DNA of 54,265 nt from Gemmatimonadota bacterium (GCA_003246755.1 QKDC01000160.1:1-54265); one strand, 5' to 3'; positions 38,711 to 49,175 are shown, counted from the stretch's first letter. Numbers and translations are program-made. Notes: a model not told the origin generated them from the letters alone.

Positions 38711-40495
38711 CGGCCCTCGGGGGTCGATCTGCCGCAGATCCACGAAGGGCGCGACATGTTCTCGCAGACTCGCGAGGATCTGATCCGCGTTATCCTCCGC
38801 AAGAGCCTCCTCCGCCGCCTGCATAGCCACGGCATACGGGACTTGTCGCAGCAGTCGCTTGAGGAGCAAGAGGGAGGGAGGGGCAACGCTCAAGGTCTCG
38901 TAACCCAGTCCAACGAGGAGGACGGCGAGTAGCGGCTCCGACGCCATCTCGCCGCAGATGCTGCAGGGAATCCCAGCCTGATTGGCGACGCTGATCACAT
39001 GGCGTAATTGCCGGATCATGGCAGGACCGTGGGGAATGAAACGCGCCGCCAATTGCACGTTGCCGCGGTCAACCGCCAAGGTGTATTGCGTGAGGTCGTT
39101 GGTTCCAACACTGAAGAAATCAACGCATTCGGCAAAGCGGTCGGCGAGGATGACGGCTGCCGGGGTTTCGATCATCACCCCAAGAGTCACGCTTTCGGCG
39201 GCCCGGATCCCGGCACGGGCCAGCGCCTCGCTTTCTTCGGCGATCAGTGCCCGTGTCGTCGTCACCTCGTCGATTCGGGTCACAAGGGGGAGCATCAGGC
39301 GAACATTTCCCGCATCAGCCGCTCGCAATACCGCACGGAGCTGGGGTCTGAAGAGATCTGGATGATCGAGGCACACACGAATGGAACGCCAGCCCAGAAA
39401 CGGGTTGGCCTCGTCGGGGGCGTCGAACGCCGCCGGAAACTTGTCTCCACCGAGGTCGAACGTGCGGATCGTCACGACCCCATTGGGGAAGGCGGTTGCG
39501 ACTCGTCTGAAATATGCGGCCTGGTCTTCCTCGCTCGGGAGGTGGGTCCGTCCGGTAACGAGAAATTCGGTGCGGAGCAGGCCGACCCCGGTGGCCCCGT
39601 GTCGGACCGCCATGTCGATTTCTTCCGGGAGGTCGAGGTTGGCTTCCAGCCTGACCAGGTGACCGTCAGGTGAAACACAGGGCTCTTCGATCTCCGCCTC
39701 GAGTTCGAAGGCAAGTTTGCGGCGGCGCGTGACCTGTGTGCTGGCCTCCCGCAGTTGTGAGGGTGTGGGGTCGATGACGAGTGTCCCACTTTGACCGTCA
39801 ACCAAGAGAACCGTGCCGGTCTTGATCCGGCTGATGGCTCCGGTGACACCCATGACGGCCGGGATTCCCAAAGAATGTGCCAGAATCGCAGCGTGAGAGG
39901 TCCGAGTGCCCTCCTCGCTCACCAGTGCGGCAAGGTGATCGCGGTCGAACTGGACGGTCAGGCCGGGAGAAAGTTCGTGGGCGACCACGATCACCTGCTC
40001 GTCGGGAGCAGTGATCGGAAACTCAACCGCCTCCCCTCCGGTGAGCACACGAAGCATGCGCAGTTGGACGGCCGTGAGGTCGGTGATCCGCTCACGCAGG
40101 CGAGCACTGGAGGAACCCGACCATGCCACCCGCATTTCCAGCGCCTTGAACTCGTATGCCGTCTCGGCGCTGAGGAGATTATGGCGAATCAGATGTTCGA
40201 CCGTGGCCAGGAACTCGGGATCCCGGGCCATGAATACCTGGGCCTCGAAGATCCGCGATTCCTCCTCACCGGCACGTTCTTCCACCCGCCGTTGTAACGT
40301 GACCAGGCTGTCGACCACCCGCTCGACGGCCTCCCGGAGCCGCACCACTTCACCCTCGATTTCGTCGACGGAGATCGTGCGATCCACCACGTCGGGGAAT
40401 CGAAGGTCCAGCACCAGGGCCGGGGCATAGGCGACACCAGCTGAGACGCCTATTCCCCTGAGCGTACGAGCGTCCTCAGTCTTCGCCAAATCCAC
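38684..40495 (-). CDS. ptsI: PTS enzyme I (phosphoenolpyruvate-protein phosphotransferase)
   Basis: GTRTSHAAILAHSLGIPAVMG; LRTEFLVTGRTHLPSEEDQ; VGTNDLTQYTLAVDR; trimmed GTG start. Confidence 0.96.
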   Translation of the reverse strand: MDLAKTEDARTLRGIGVSAGVAYAPALVLDLRFPDVVDRTISVDEIEGEVVRLREAVERVVDSLVTLQRRVEERAGEEESRIFEAQVFMARDPEFLATVEHLIRHNLLSAETAYEFKALEMRVAWSGSSSARLRERITDLTAVQLRMLRVLTGGEAVEFPITAPDEQVIVVAHELSPGLTVQFDRDHLAALVSEEGTRTSHAAILAHSLGIPAVMGVTGAISRIKTGTVLLVDGQSGTLVIDPTPSQLREASTQVTRRRKLAFELEAEIEEPCVSPDGHLVRLEANLDLPEEIDMAVRHGATGVGLLRTEFLVTGRTHLPSEEDQAAYFRRVATAFPNGVVTIRTFDLGGDKFPAAFDAPDEANPFLGWRSIRVCLDHPDLFRPQLRAVLRAADAGNVRLMLPLVTRIDEVTTTRALIAEESEALARAGIRAAESVTLGVMIETPAAVILADRFAECVDFFSVGTNDLTQYTLAVDRGNVQLAARFIPHGPAMIRQLRHVISVANQAGIPCSICGEMASEPLLAVLLVGLGYETLSVAPPSLLLLKRLLRQVPYAVAMQAAEEALAEDNADQILASLREHVAPFVDLRQIDPRGPLPGRGLRA

Positions 40496-40742
40496 CCTCC
40501 ACGAGTGCCGCGAGAGCAGCCACGGCGGCCTCCGCATCTTCACCAACGGCCCGGATGGAAATCGCGGATCCCTGTTCAGCAGCCAACATCATCACCCCCA
40601 TGATGCTTTTGCCATTGATACTCGCCCCATCCTTCCCCAATTGGATATCGGCACCAAAGGTGTTCGCGAGGCGCACGAACTGGGCCGCCGGCCGGGCATG
40701 GAGACCGAGCGAATTGGCGATCGTCACCATCCGTTCAATCAT
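40476..40742 (-). CDS. ptsH: Phosphocarrier protein HPr
   Basis: SLGLHARPAAQFVRLA (His-15) and GKSIMGVMMLAA (Ser-46). Confidence 0.95.
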   Translation of the reverse strand: MIERMVTIANSLGLHARPAAQFVRLANTFGADIQLGKDGASINGKSIMGVMMLAAEQGSAISIRAVGEDAEAAVAALAALVEGGFGED

Positions 40743-41482
40743 CGGGCCACCGTTTGCCATATGATCACCAGAATCCCCCCGATCAGTGTGAGGGTAGTCG
40801 CTGTCATTTTCCGTCCAAAGAACCAGCGCAGGACCACCGCTGCGGTGAGAAACCCGAAGACCATCACCAAGTCCCAGTTCCCGGTATCCGCGAGTAGCCA
40901 GGTTCCCACGATCGGGATGGCACCCGCCGTGAGGACGGTCGCGCCCCACACGGCGAGCGAACCGAGGCGGGGTAAGGGCGACGATTGGATAGCCTGGCCC
41001 ACGGTCGTGCCATTGGCCCACCCCAGTTGCAGCAACCATGATGCGAGGTAGAGGCGAAAGACATTGTGGGCCACGACGACTCCGAGAACTGCCCAGAGTC
41101 CCGCGCCGAGCGTCACGAGCACCACACCGAGGGCGGACAGGGCAGGCACGGTCCCAGTCCAGAACAGTCTGTCGCCGAGCGCGCCCAAGGGTCCACAGAG
41201 GGCCGACCGTAGCCGTTCTACCTGACTGGCGGGAAGACCGTCATGCTCAGCCCGCAATTCCGCTCCCAGGGCCGCAGCCGCGAGGTAGGGATTGGCGTTG
41301 AAGAACCCCGCCGCGCGTGCCAGGGCCAATCGGTACCGCTCCCGATCGTGGCCGAGGAGTTTTCTCAGCGCCGGCTCGCTGGCCCACCCAAAGCCGATGC
41401 CCTGCATCCTCTCATAACTCCAGCCGGATTGCATGCCGAGCAAGCGAATGACGGTCGTCGTTCGCGGGGTCACGCGATCCAT
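40739..41482 (-). CDS. PTS system mannose/fructose/sorbose family IID component
   Basis: LLGMQSGWSYERMQGIGFGWASEPALRKLLG; FFNANPYLAAAALGAELR. Confidence 0.92.
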   Translation of the reverse strand: MDRVTPRTTTVIRLLGMQSGWSYERMQGIGFGWASEPALRKLLGHDRERYRLALARAAGFFNANPYLAAAALGAELRAEHDGLPASQVERLRSALCGPLGALGDRLFWTGTVPALSALGVVLVTLGAGLWAVLGVVVAHNVFRLYLASWLLQLGWANGTTVGQAIQSSPLPRLGSLAVWGATVLTAGAIPIVGTWLLADTGNWDLVMVFGFLTAAVVLRWFFGRKMTATTLTLIGGILVIIWQTVAR

Positions 41483-42132
41483 GCGACGATCGTCCCCAGG
41501 AGTAAACCGACTCCCACCAGGCGGGCCCCTCCCGATCGACGGAGGACCCCGTTCATCCCACCGAGTATCCCGCCACCGATCGCGACCAGGCCCAGGTAGT
41601 GCCCCAACTCGCTGGGGACCTCGATTCCCCATTGCAGCACGACGACCAGGGCCAGGCCGAATGCGGTCAGACTGAGACTCCGCGCGGCGTCGGCCGTCAT
41701 CCCCATCCAGAACAGGCGGCTGACCATACCTCGATCGCCCATGGCGAGTGCGGGCTCCGCCTTCCGGACCAGATCCCCGTTGAGTCGCCGGAGTCCCTCC
41801 ACGGACCGTCCGCCGAGGATTGCCAGCAGTACGCCGAGCAAGGCGGCCGGACCGAGGACATGGGCGCCCGACCCACCCACCGCGAACGCGGCGGCCACCA
41901 CAGCGGCCGGTCCGTAGTCCGGGTAACGCGAGGCTCCGATCGGCAGCACATCCATGGCGAAGAGTTCGAGGATGACGCCGACACGAAGACCACTCAGTGG
42001 GTCGCCCAGAATGGCCCCGGCCACACTGGCCGCCACCAAGGGACGGCTGAGGAGTCCCTGAGGGAAGCTCACCAGATCAACGCCGGTGACAGTTCCCCAG
42101 AACAGGAGGACCGGGAGCAGTGCCAGGCTCAT
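41470..42132 (-). CDS. PTS mannose/sorbose family IIC component
   Basis: QGLLSRPLVAASVAGAILGDPLSGLRVGVILELFAMDVLPIGASRYPDYGPAAVVA. Confidence 0.9.
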   Translation of the reverse strand: MSLALLPVLLFWGTVTGVDLVSFPQGLLSRPLVAASVAGAILGDPLSGLRVGVILELFAMDVLPIGASRYPDYGPAAVVAAAFAVGGSGAHVLGPAALLGVLLAILGGRSVEGLRRLNGDLVRKAEPALAMGDRGMVSRLFWMGMTADAARSLSLTAFGLALVVVLQWGIEVPSELGHYLGLVAIGGGILGGMNGVLRRSGGARLVGVGLLLGTIVAWIA

Positions 42133-42608
42133 CCCAGGAGCTCCGAGACCGGGACGGGCGTCGACGTGGGAAGGTCCTGCGCCGTGACGGCAACCCCAGC
42201 GGCTTCGAGCGCTCGCAGACGATCGACATCATCTTGGGTCAGGTAGACGTACCGTAGGCGTTCCGTGCGGCCCGGAGCGTGGTGGATCCCCCCCAGGTTC
42301 ACTCGTGTAATCAACCCCCCGGTCCCACGGACGAGTCTGGTCATGGTCTCCAGGTCCGCGGTGAGAATGATCACCGGACGCGCGTCACGAGACCACTCAG
42401 GACACCGTTGCTCGGCCTCGGCCTCAGAGACGATCTCCACGTCGATACCCTTGGGAACCGCCAGACTATAGATGTCGCGCTCCCAATCGTTGCCGGAGAC
42501 GGCATCATCGACGAGCACGATCAGCTTGGCGCGCAGAGGGCCGCCCCACCCAATGACCACCTGCCCGTGAATGAGTCGGTCATCGACGCGGCAGAGCGCG
42601 ATCGCCAT
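42129..42608 (-). CDS. PTS mannose/fructose/sorbose family IIB component
   Basis: LCRVDDRLIHGQVVIGWGGPLRAKLIVLVDDAVSGNDWER (active-site His). Confidence 0.95.
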   Translation of the reverse strand: MAIALCRVDDRLIHGQVVIGWGGPLRAKLIVLVDDAVSGNDWERDIYSLAVPKGIDVEIVSEAEAEQRCPEWSRDARPVIILTADLETMTRLVRGTGGLITRVNLGGIHHAPGRTERLRYVYLTQDDVDRLRALEAAGVAVTAQDLPTSTPVPVSELLG

Positions 42609-42609
42609 C

Positions 42610-42984
42610 CTAGCCCCCAGCGATCGCCTGGACGCCGACCTCACCAGCGCGGGTTGCCGCCTCCGCGGGGGTCTCGTCCCGGTGGAACACAAAATCGAGG
42701 AGCATCGCCAGGTTCACACCCGATACCACTCGCACATCGGGGACCCCCGCCCGGAGTCGCATGGCGGCCACAAAGCACGAGCCGCTCCGGAGATCGACGA
42801 AAACGACACCCGGGCGGTCATCGATCGCCTCGAGCACCCGCTCTTCCAGGCGCGTCCGATCGCAGCCGGTATTGGTCACCGCGGTCAGCGCACCCCGGAC
42901 TCCGCTGATCTCCTCGACGGCATGGACCAGGGCCTCGGCCAGTCCAGCGTGCGCAACGATGACTCCGTGGAGTTCCTGCGTCAT
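42610..42984 (-). CDS. PTS mannose-type IIA component
   Basis: GVIVAHAGLAEALVHAVEEISG; GVVFVDLRSGSCFVAAMR; VVSGVNLAMLLDF. Confidence 0.88.
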   Translation of the reverse strand: MTQELHGVIVAHAGLAEALVHAVEEISGVRGALTAVTNTGCDRTRLEERVLEAIDDRPGVVFVDLRSGSCFVAAMRLRAGVPDVRVVSGVNLAMLLDFVFHRDETPAEAATRAGEVGVQAIAGG

Positions 42985-43943
42985 TCCAGATCGTCTTGCA
43001 GGTATTGCCGGAGGCCACGCTTGTCCATCATCCGTCGGATCAATCGCTCGTTGAAGGCCGCGGCGGAGTCGATGCCCGTCATGCGCAAGAGGTGGTTCAT
43101 CGCCACGACTTCCGATACGACGGTGATGTTCTTTCCGGGATTGAGCGGCACCATGACCTTCGGCACCGGCACACCAAGGATCTCGGTCTCCTCCTGAACC
43201 AGTCCTGTCCGTTCGGCGTCCTGCGCGTTGTCCCAGTCCTCGAGTTGCACCACGACCTCCACGCGCTTCTGCTGACGGACGGAGCGAATGCCGAAGAGGG
43301 CGGGGATGTCGATGAGTCCGACACCACGAATCTCCATATGGTGGGCGGCGAGTTCGTGCCCTTGACCAATCAGGGTATTCCCCCGCCGAACGATCTGCAC
43401 GACATCGTCAGCCACGAGTCGGTGCCCACGTTCCACCAGATCGAGCACGCACTCTGACTTCCCGATCCCCGAACGCCCGACGAACAGCAATCCGACCCCA
43501 TAGACGTCGGCCAGGGACGCGTGCACCGTGGTGCGCGGTGCGGTGGCCGCTTCGACCACGGGCTTGATGTTCTGATAGAACTCTGCCGTGGAAAGTGTCG
43601 AACGCAGCACCGGAATCCCGCGCTCGCGAGCGAGTTCGAGCAAGACGTCGGGGACCTTCTTGCCCTTGGTGACGAACACGATCGGAAGCGGGAAACTCAT
43701 GAACGCCTCGATCACTTTCCTCCGCGCAGCATCCTCGAGCGATTGCAGGTAGCTGATCTCGGTCTCGCCCAACACATGCATGCGGTCCGGGAGGAAACGC
43801 TCGGTGTATCCGGCGAGGACCAGGCCAGGACTGGCGAGTTCCCCCTTGGGCAGCGGACGGTCGAGTCCGATGTCTCCCGTCAGAGACTCCAACCCGAGCG
43901 GATTCTCAGGGAGTTGGAGCAGATCCCGCGCACAGACAGTCAT
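42981..43943 (-). CDS. hprK: HPr kinase/phosphorylase
   Basis: YGVGLLFVGRSGIGKSECVLDLVERGHRLVADDVV; HHMEIRGVGLIDIPALFG. Confidence 0.96.
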   Translation of the reverse strand: MTVCARDLLQLPENPLGLESLTGDIGLDRPLPKGELASPGLVLAGYTERFLPDRMHVLGETEISYLQSLEDAARRKVIEAFMSFPLPIVFVTKGKKVPDVLLELARERGIPVLRSTLSTAEFYQNIKPVVEAATAPRTTVHASLADVYGVGLLFVGRSGIGKSECVLDLVERGHRLVADDVVQIVRRGNTLIGQGHELAAHHMEIRGVGLIDIPALFGIRSVRQQKRVEVVVQLEDWDNAQDAERTGLVQEETEILGVPVPKVMVPLNPGKNITVVSEVVAMNHLLRMTGIDSAAAFNERLIRRMMDKRGLRQYLQDDLE

Positions 43944-44251
43944 GTCTTTCGAGGCAATCCGCGACGCCGACTGGGTTTGGCCATGGGGCGCTCGAGTTGT
44001 CGTCGGACTTTCCGCTCCGCCCTATCGAGCGCCGTCCGGTGGTCGGCGGCGGCGCTCTCGGCCACCAGCACCGTTCCGCCCGACAGGCGGAGCCGAATCT
44101 CCACCGTGGGGCGTTCACCGTCGGCGTCGAAGACGACCGTCGCCTCCTGCCCGAACGGCGTGAGTTGATCGAGGCGTGCCATAACGACTTTGGCACGCTC
44201 ACGGAGCGTTGGGGTGATCGAGCAATGACGGGCGGTGACAGTCACGCGCAT
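43940..44251 (-). CDS. hpf: Ribosome hibernation-promoting factor (short HPF/YfiA family)
   Basis: MRVTVTARHCSITPTLRERAKVVMARLDQL...AAADHRTALDRAERKVRRQL; trimmed start ATG at 44251. Confidence 0.9.
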   Translation of the reverse strand: MRVTVTARHCSITPTLRERAKVVMARLDQLTPFGQEATVVFDADGERPTVEIRLRLSGGTVLVAESAAADHRTALDRAERKVRRQLERPMAKPSRRRGLPRKT

Positions 44252-45393
44252 CACGCCTCCAGAATCTGGGTTGAGAGGTGCCTTCGTGTCTCCACGATCT
44301 GCTGTAAGTGTGCTTCGGTCGCTGCCGCGGCCTGTTCCCATGTCAGAGATTCGGCATGCAGGCGCGCCTGTGTCCCGAGTTGCGTGACGAGCGCCGGCGT
44401 TTCCGCCAACTGCACCATCCGTTTGGCCAGCGCGACAGTGTCCCCATGGGGAACGAGGAAGCCCGTCACACCATCACGCACCGAATCCCGAAGGCCCGGA
44501 CTGTGCGAGGCGATCGAGGGAGTTCCACACGAAGCGGCCTCCATGATCGTGATCCCCCAACCTTCCTTGACCGATGGGAAGATGTTGGCCCACGCGGTGC
44601 GAAGTAACCGCAGCTTGTCTTCCTCCGTCACGAATCCCAGGAACCGGACCGCCTCATGGACCCCCAGCGAACCCGCCAAACGCTCGAGGTCCCCTTGTGC
44701 GTCCCCCGTGCCGGCAATGTCAAGGGTGATGTCCTTTCGTCCCCTTCGAGCGAGAGCCAGGGCCCTGATGGCATGGTCGATCCCCTTGTACCGCTTGAGC
44801 CGACCAACATATAAGAAGGAGGGCCACGCTGTGCGGTCAAGGTCAGACCCCGGGGAATAGTGCCGACTGTCCACTCCCGGGTGGATGACCCGGATCCGAT
44901 CCGCAGAGACGCCACGCGCCACGAGGTCATCTCGCGTGCTCTCACTAATCGCATGAAAATCCGCCTCCCGGTAGTGCCGAGGCAGCGGTCGCTCCGCGAG
45001 CCACACCATCGCGGCCAAGGGCCATGGCAGTTCCAGGAACACCGTGGGACCAAAGAGGTGAGGAACCAGCACACAGAAGGGTAGGTCGGTGTGGGTGGCG
45101 AGAAAGAGTGGGAGTTTGTTGATGTCCTCGACGATGACGTCGGGGCGCTCCGCGACGATGGCTTTCCGAACCGCACGCCGAGCTCGGAGGGCAAAGGAAT
45201 ACCGCCGACCGACGCGTTGGATCTCGATCCCCTGGATCACCGTCCGCGGCGCACACCCTTTCCACCCGGAGCATATCAATCGGATTCTGTGCCCCCGAGC
45301 GACGAGTCGACCAAAAATCTCGAACAGATGGATCTCCGCACCGCCTGCGGTCGGGTTCTCGGGGTCCAGCCAATTGACCAGCAGGACGTTCAT
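44251..45393 (-). CDS. GT4-family glycosyltransferase
   Basis: MNVLLVNWLDPENPTAGGAEIHLFEIFGRLVARGH...FLYVGRLKRYKGIDHAIRAL...FPSVKEGWGITIMEAASCGTP. Confidence 0.88.
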   Translation of the reverse strand: MNVLLVNWLDPENPTAGGAEIHLFEIFGRLVARGHRIRLICSGWKGCAPRTVIQGIEIQRVGRRYSFALRARRAVRKAIVAERPDVIVEDINKLPLFLATHTDLPFCVLVPHLFGPTVFLELPWPLAAMVWLAERPLPRHYREADFHAISESTRDDLVARGVSADRIRVIHPGVDSRHYSPGSDLDRTAWPSFLYVGRLKRYKGIDHAIRALALARRGRKDITLDIAGTGDAQGDLERLAGSLGVHEAVRFLGFVTEEDKLRLLRTAWANIFPSVKEGWGITIMEAASCGTPSIASHSPGLRDSVRDGVTGFLVPHGDTVALAKRMVQLAETPALVTQLGTQARLHAESLTWEQAAAATEAHLQQIVETRRHLSTQILEA

Positions 45394-45803
45394 AGTCGTC
45401 CCAGACGTCGGGCCACCCGATCGAGCACTCCATTGACGAACGGAGCGGCATCCGGTCCGACGAACCGGTGGGTGAGCCACAAAGCCTCATCGATGACAAT
45501 GGCCGGCGACAGATTGGGATCGTCGAGCTCAACACAGGCCAAGCGGAGGATCTGACGTTCGAGTAACCCCATCCGCTCGAGGCGCCAGTGCTCCGCCGCA
45601 GCCGCAATCATCTCATCGAGTGCATCAGACGAGGCAATCACCCGGGCAGCGAGATCCTCAGCACCATCGAGCACCGAAGATGCCGGTCCCGTGATCCGGG
45701 CGAGACCGGCCACGGTTTCGGTGAGCGCCGGCCGGCCACGGGTCTCCCAGGCATACAAGAGTTGTAGGGCTCTGGCGCGTCGCTTGGACTCAGGACGGAG
45801 CAC
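45390..45803 (-). CDS. nusB: Transcription antitermination factor NusB
   Basis: RRARALQLLYAWE...WRLERMGLLERQILRLACVEL...AIVIDEALWLTHRFVGPDAAPFVNGVLDRVAR. Confidence 0.94.
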   Translation of the reverse strand: MLRPESKRRARALQLLYAWETRGRPALTETVAGLARITGPASSVLDGAEDLAARVIASSDALDEMIAAAAEHWRLERMGLLERQILRLACVELDDPNLSPAIVIDEALWLTHRFVGPDAAPFVNGVLDRVARRLGRL

Positions 45804-46269
45804 GGTTCGTGTCGAGCTGCTGGAGGAGACGGGCGGTGCTCAGGGCCGCCTCGGTGGCTTCGCGGCCCTTGTTCCCCGCGGTCCCACCGGCCCGGGCGGC
45901 GGCCTGTGCAAGGGTATCGGTGGTCAGCAGCCCAAACCCAATCGGGATGCGGTGACACCGGGCAACGTCGGCAAGGGTCCGGGCCGTCTCGCCGGCAACG
46001 AAATCGAAATGCGGCGTCTCACCGCGGACGACCGCACCCAAAGCCACGATACAGGCATGGGTTCCGGCGCGGGCAATCGTCTCCGCCACCACGCCGAGCT
46101 CCCATGCCCCCGCGACCCAATAGACATCACGTTGAGACTCCGGGACCCCCGCTTCCTCACAGCACTCCGCAGCCCCGGTCAACAGCTGCGCCGTGATTCG
46201 CTCATGGTAGCGGCTGACCAGGATCGCCACTCGGCCGGTCGGGACCGGGTGACCGGTTGTTTCGGACAC
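45790..46269 (-). CDS. ribH: 6,7-dimethyl-8-ribityllumazine synthase
   Basis: VAILVSRYHERITAQLLTGA...VYWVAGAWELGVVAETIARAG...VALGAVVRGETPHFDFVAGE; GTG start. Confidence 0.95.
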   Translation of the reverse strand: MSETTGHPVPTGRVAILVSRYHERITAQLLTGAAECCEEAGVPESQRDVYWVAGAWELGVVAETIARAGTHACIVALGAVVRGETPHFDFVAGETARTLADVARCHRIPIGFGLLTTDTLAQAAARAGGTAGNKGREATEAALSTARLLQQLDTNRAPS

Positions 46270-46276
46270 CGGCAAT

Positions 46277-47479
46277 TCAGGGAGCGAGGAAGTGACCAAG
46301 CTTATCACGCTTGGTCCCGAGGTAGTCTCGGTTTTCCGAGGTGGGCACCGACTCGAGGGGCACGCGCTCCACGATCTCCAGCCCGTAGGCATCGAGGCCG
46401 ACAACCTTGCGGGGATTGTTGGTCATCAACCGGATGGTCGACAGCCCGAGATCCCGAAGGATCTGGGCTCCAATCCCGTATTCACGCAGGTCCGGCGGAA
46501 AGCCAAGCCTCTCGTTCGCCGCCACGGTGTCCGTACCGCTGTCTTGCAGGACATAGGCCCGCAGCTTGTTGAGGAGGCCGATGCCCCGCCCTTCCTGATC
46601 CAGATAGACGATCACCCCTTGACCCTCCTCCCCAATGCGGCTCATCGCTCCATGCAGTTGTCTCCCGCAATCACAGCGCGTCGAGCCGAACACATCTCCG
46701 GTCAAGCACTTCGAATGCATCCTGACCAGCACCTCGGCCTTCCCGTCGACTTCCCCATGGACGAGCGCCACGTGTTCGGCATCGTCCACATCGTTGCGGT
46801 AACCAATGATCCGAAAGAGACCATACTCCGTCGGCAGACTCGCATCGGCAACGCGGTGAACCAGTCGTTCGTTCTGAAGACGATAGCTCACGAGTTGGGC
46901 AACGGTGACGTAGGTCAGGTCGAACTTCGCCGACATCGCCTGAAGTTGCGGGCGACGGGCCATGCTGCCGTCTTCGTTGAGGATCTCACAGATCACACCG
47001 GCGGGGAGGAGGCCAGCGAGTCGCGCGAGATCGACACTCGCCTCGGTCTGACCCACGCGCTGCAACACCCCCCCTGGTCTGGCACGGAGGGGGAAGACAT
47101 GACCCGGACGGCGGAGGTCGTGCGGGACCGTATCGGGATGGATGGCCACCTGGATGGTGCGGGACCGATCGGCGGCAGAGATCCCCGTCGACACACCAAA
47201 CTTCCGCTCGGCATCGATACTGATCGTAAACGCTGTGGTGAGCTCTTCCGTGTTCCGATCGGCCATCTGGGGCAGGCCCAACTGATCGCATCGTTCTGGA
47301 GTGAGGGTGAGGCAGATGAGTCCGCGCCCGTGCAAGGTCATGAAATTGATCATTTCGGGAGTGACGAGTTGGGCCGAGCATACGAGATCACCCTCGTTTT
47401 CCCGATCCTCGTCGTCCGCCACGATCACGATCTTCCCGTTGCGGAGATCCTCGATTGCCTGCTCGATCGTTCCAAACAT
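46277..47479 (-). CDS. ribBA: Bifunctional DHBP synthase / GTP cyclohydrolase II
   Basis: [54 protein letters not shown]. Confidence 0.97.
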   Translation of the reverse strand: MFGTIEQAIEDLRNGKIVIVADDEDRENEGDLVCSAQLVTPEMINFMTLHGRGLICLTLTPERCDQLGLPQMADRNTEELTTAFTISIDAERKFGVSTGISAADRSRTIQVAIHPDTVPHDLRRPGHVFPLRARPGGVLQRVGQTEASVDLARLAGLLPAGVICEILNEDGSMARRPQLQAMSAKFDLTYVTVAQLVSYRLQNERLVHRVADASLPTEYGLFRIIGYRNDVDDAEHVALVHGEVDGKAEVLVRMHSKCLTGDVFGSTRCDCGRQLHGAMSRIGEEGQGVIVYLDQEGRGIGLLNKLRAYVLQDSGTDTVAANERLGFPPDLREYGIGAQILRDLGLSTIRLMTNNPRKVVGLDAYGLEIVERVPLESVPTSENRDYLGTKRDKLGHFLAP

Positions 47480-47485
47480 GTTGTG

Positions 47486-48106
47486 CTATACCCGCCGTCG
47501 GCGCGTTCGGGCGCCCACCGTGCGTGCCTTTACGAATTGGAGGATGTACTTCCCGATCATGTCGGACTCGATGTGGACCTCCTCACCTGGGGAGAGCCGC
47601 TCGAGGGTCGTGTGCTGTAAGGTAAATGGAATCAACGATACCCGGACCCGATCCCGACGGAGCACCTTGAGAACGGTCAGACTCACTCCATCCACCGCGA
47701 TCGAACCCATGGGGATGGTGACCCGAGCCACCGCCGCTGGTACGGCGATATCCACCAACCTGGCATCCAGTCGCGTCGTGACCGCTTTCACCGTCCCCAC
47801 CGCATCGACATGCCCTTGAACCAGGTGTCCTCCGAATCGGTCGCCCACGCGAAGCGCCCGCTCGAGATTCACGAGTTGACCTGCCCGATACGAGGCGAAG
47901 CGCGTCCGGTCGAGCGAGGTGTCCACCACATGCACACCAAATGCGCCCCGGGACTTGGACCGGATCGTCAGGCAGGCACCGTCGACCGCCACGCTCTCGC
48001 CAAGCCTCAGTCCACGAAACGGAGCCTTGATACTGAAGGTGAGCCCGTCCCGGCCGCGGTACACGCGCCGGACGGTTCCCAGCGCGGTTACCAGGCCGGT
48101 GAACAC
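47486..48106 (-). CDS. ribE: Riboflavin synthase alpha chain
   Basis: [60 protein letters not shown] start. Confidence 0.96.
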   Translation of the reverse strand: MFTGLVTALGTVRRVYRGRDGLTFSIKAPFRGLRLGESVAVDGACLTIRSKSRGAFGVHVVDTSLDRTRFASYRAGQLVNLERALRVGDRFGGHLVQGHVDAVGTVKAVTTRLDARLVDIAVPAAVARVTIPMGSIAVDGVSLTVLKVLRRDRVRVSLIPFTLQHTTLERLSPGEEVHIESDMIGKYILQFVKARTVGARTRRRRV

Positions 48107-49173
48107 GTGCGGTCCAGGACGACGAGGGTGTCTTCGCCAAGTGCTCGGCGTTCGATCACCTTCCACCGCTCCGCGTCCTGCAACAAGGGAGAGGGTAGCT
48201 GCCCGAACGCAGGACGGGCCTCCGGTCCGAGCCACAAGGGACTCTGCACCCAGTAGAATCGGTCCACCACACCGGCCGCAAACAGCGCACTCGCCAGCTC
48301 GCCACCGCCTTCGACCAGGAGACTGTCAGTACCGCTGCGTCGCAGGGCCCGCAACCCATCGAGCAGCGAGGACGCCCTCACAACGGTGACACCGCTGCGG
48401 TCGAGGTTGGCGGCCATCATCCCGTCGCCCAACATCACGATCGTGACCGGAACCTCCGCGGCGGTCGCAAGCAGACGAGCGGCACCCCCCACCTCGCCCG
48501 ATCGAGTGAACACGATTCGGCGCGGTACGACCCGCGGCACCACCGTGCCACGCACCGTCAGCATCGGGTCATCGAGACGCGCCGTGTGGCCTCCAATGGC
48601 GATGCCTTCGAAGCCTGCGCGGAGCCAATGGACGTAGGCGCGGGCCTCCGTGCCAGATATCCAGCGCGAGTGCCCTTTCCGATCGGCCACACGCCCATCG
48701 ATCGAGGTGGCGAGCTTCACCGCGACATACGGCCGGTCCGGGGTCAGCGCTACATGGTGGAACATCGCATTCTGGCTCAGAATCGCGGGGTCGTCCGCGA
48801 ACGTCACGTCGAGTCCGGCCTGGCGGAGAACTCCGCCGCCACCACCCGCCTCCGGGTGTGGGTCACGGGCACCGATGACCACTCTTCGGATACCGGCCTC
48901 GAGGATGGCTTGGACACAGGGTGGTTGCTTTCCGTGGTGCCGGCAGGGCTCCAGAGTAACCACCAGAGTTGCTCCCTTGGCTTCACTTCCCGCCGCGGTA
49001 AGGGCCATCACTTCGGCGTGACGCTCGCCGTACTGGGCATGCCAGCCTTCCCCGATCAGTCGACCGTCCCGCACCACCACCGCTCCCACGAGGGGATTGG
49101 GGTGGACCCGCCCCCATCCCCTCCACGAGAGGTCGAGGGCGTGTTCCATGGCCTCACGGTCGGACAAACCCAT
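48088..49173 (-). CDS. ribD: Bifunctional riboflavin biosynthesis deaminase/reductase RibD
   Basis: VHPNPLVGAVVVRDGRLIGEGWHAQYGERHAEV; VTLEPCRHHGKQPPC; KLATSIDGRVADRKGHSRWISG. Confidence 0.96.
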   Translation of the reverse strand: MGLSDREAMEHALDLSWRGWGRVHPNPLVGAVVVRDGRLIGEGWHAQYGERHAEVMALTAAGSEAKGATLVVTLEPCRHHGKQPPCVQAILEAGIRRVVIGARDPHPEAGGGGGVLRQAGLDVTFADDPAILSQNAMFHHVALTPDRPYVAVKLATSIDGRVADRKGHSRWISGTEARAYVHWLRAGFEGIAIGGHTARLDDPMLTVRGTVVPRVVPRRIVFTRSGEVGGAARLLATAAEVPVTIVMLGDGMMAANLDRSGVTVVRASSLLDGLRALRRSGTDSLLVEGGGELASALFAAGVVDRFYWVQSPLWLGPEARPAFGQLPSPLLQDAERWKVIERRALGEDTLVVLDRTCSPAW

Positions 49174-49175
49174 GG

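Noticed and set aside
37412-38932. 506-aa plus-strand ORF antisense to metK/ptsI
   Set aside because: Shadow ORF spanning two certain genes; no protein family signature.
49174-49175. FMN riboswitch upstream of ribD
   Set aside because: ribD starts within 3 nt of the purM stop; no space for an RFN element.
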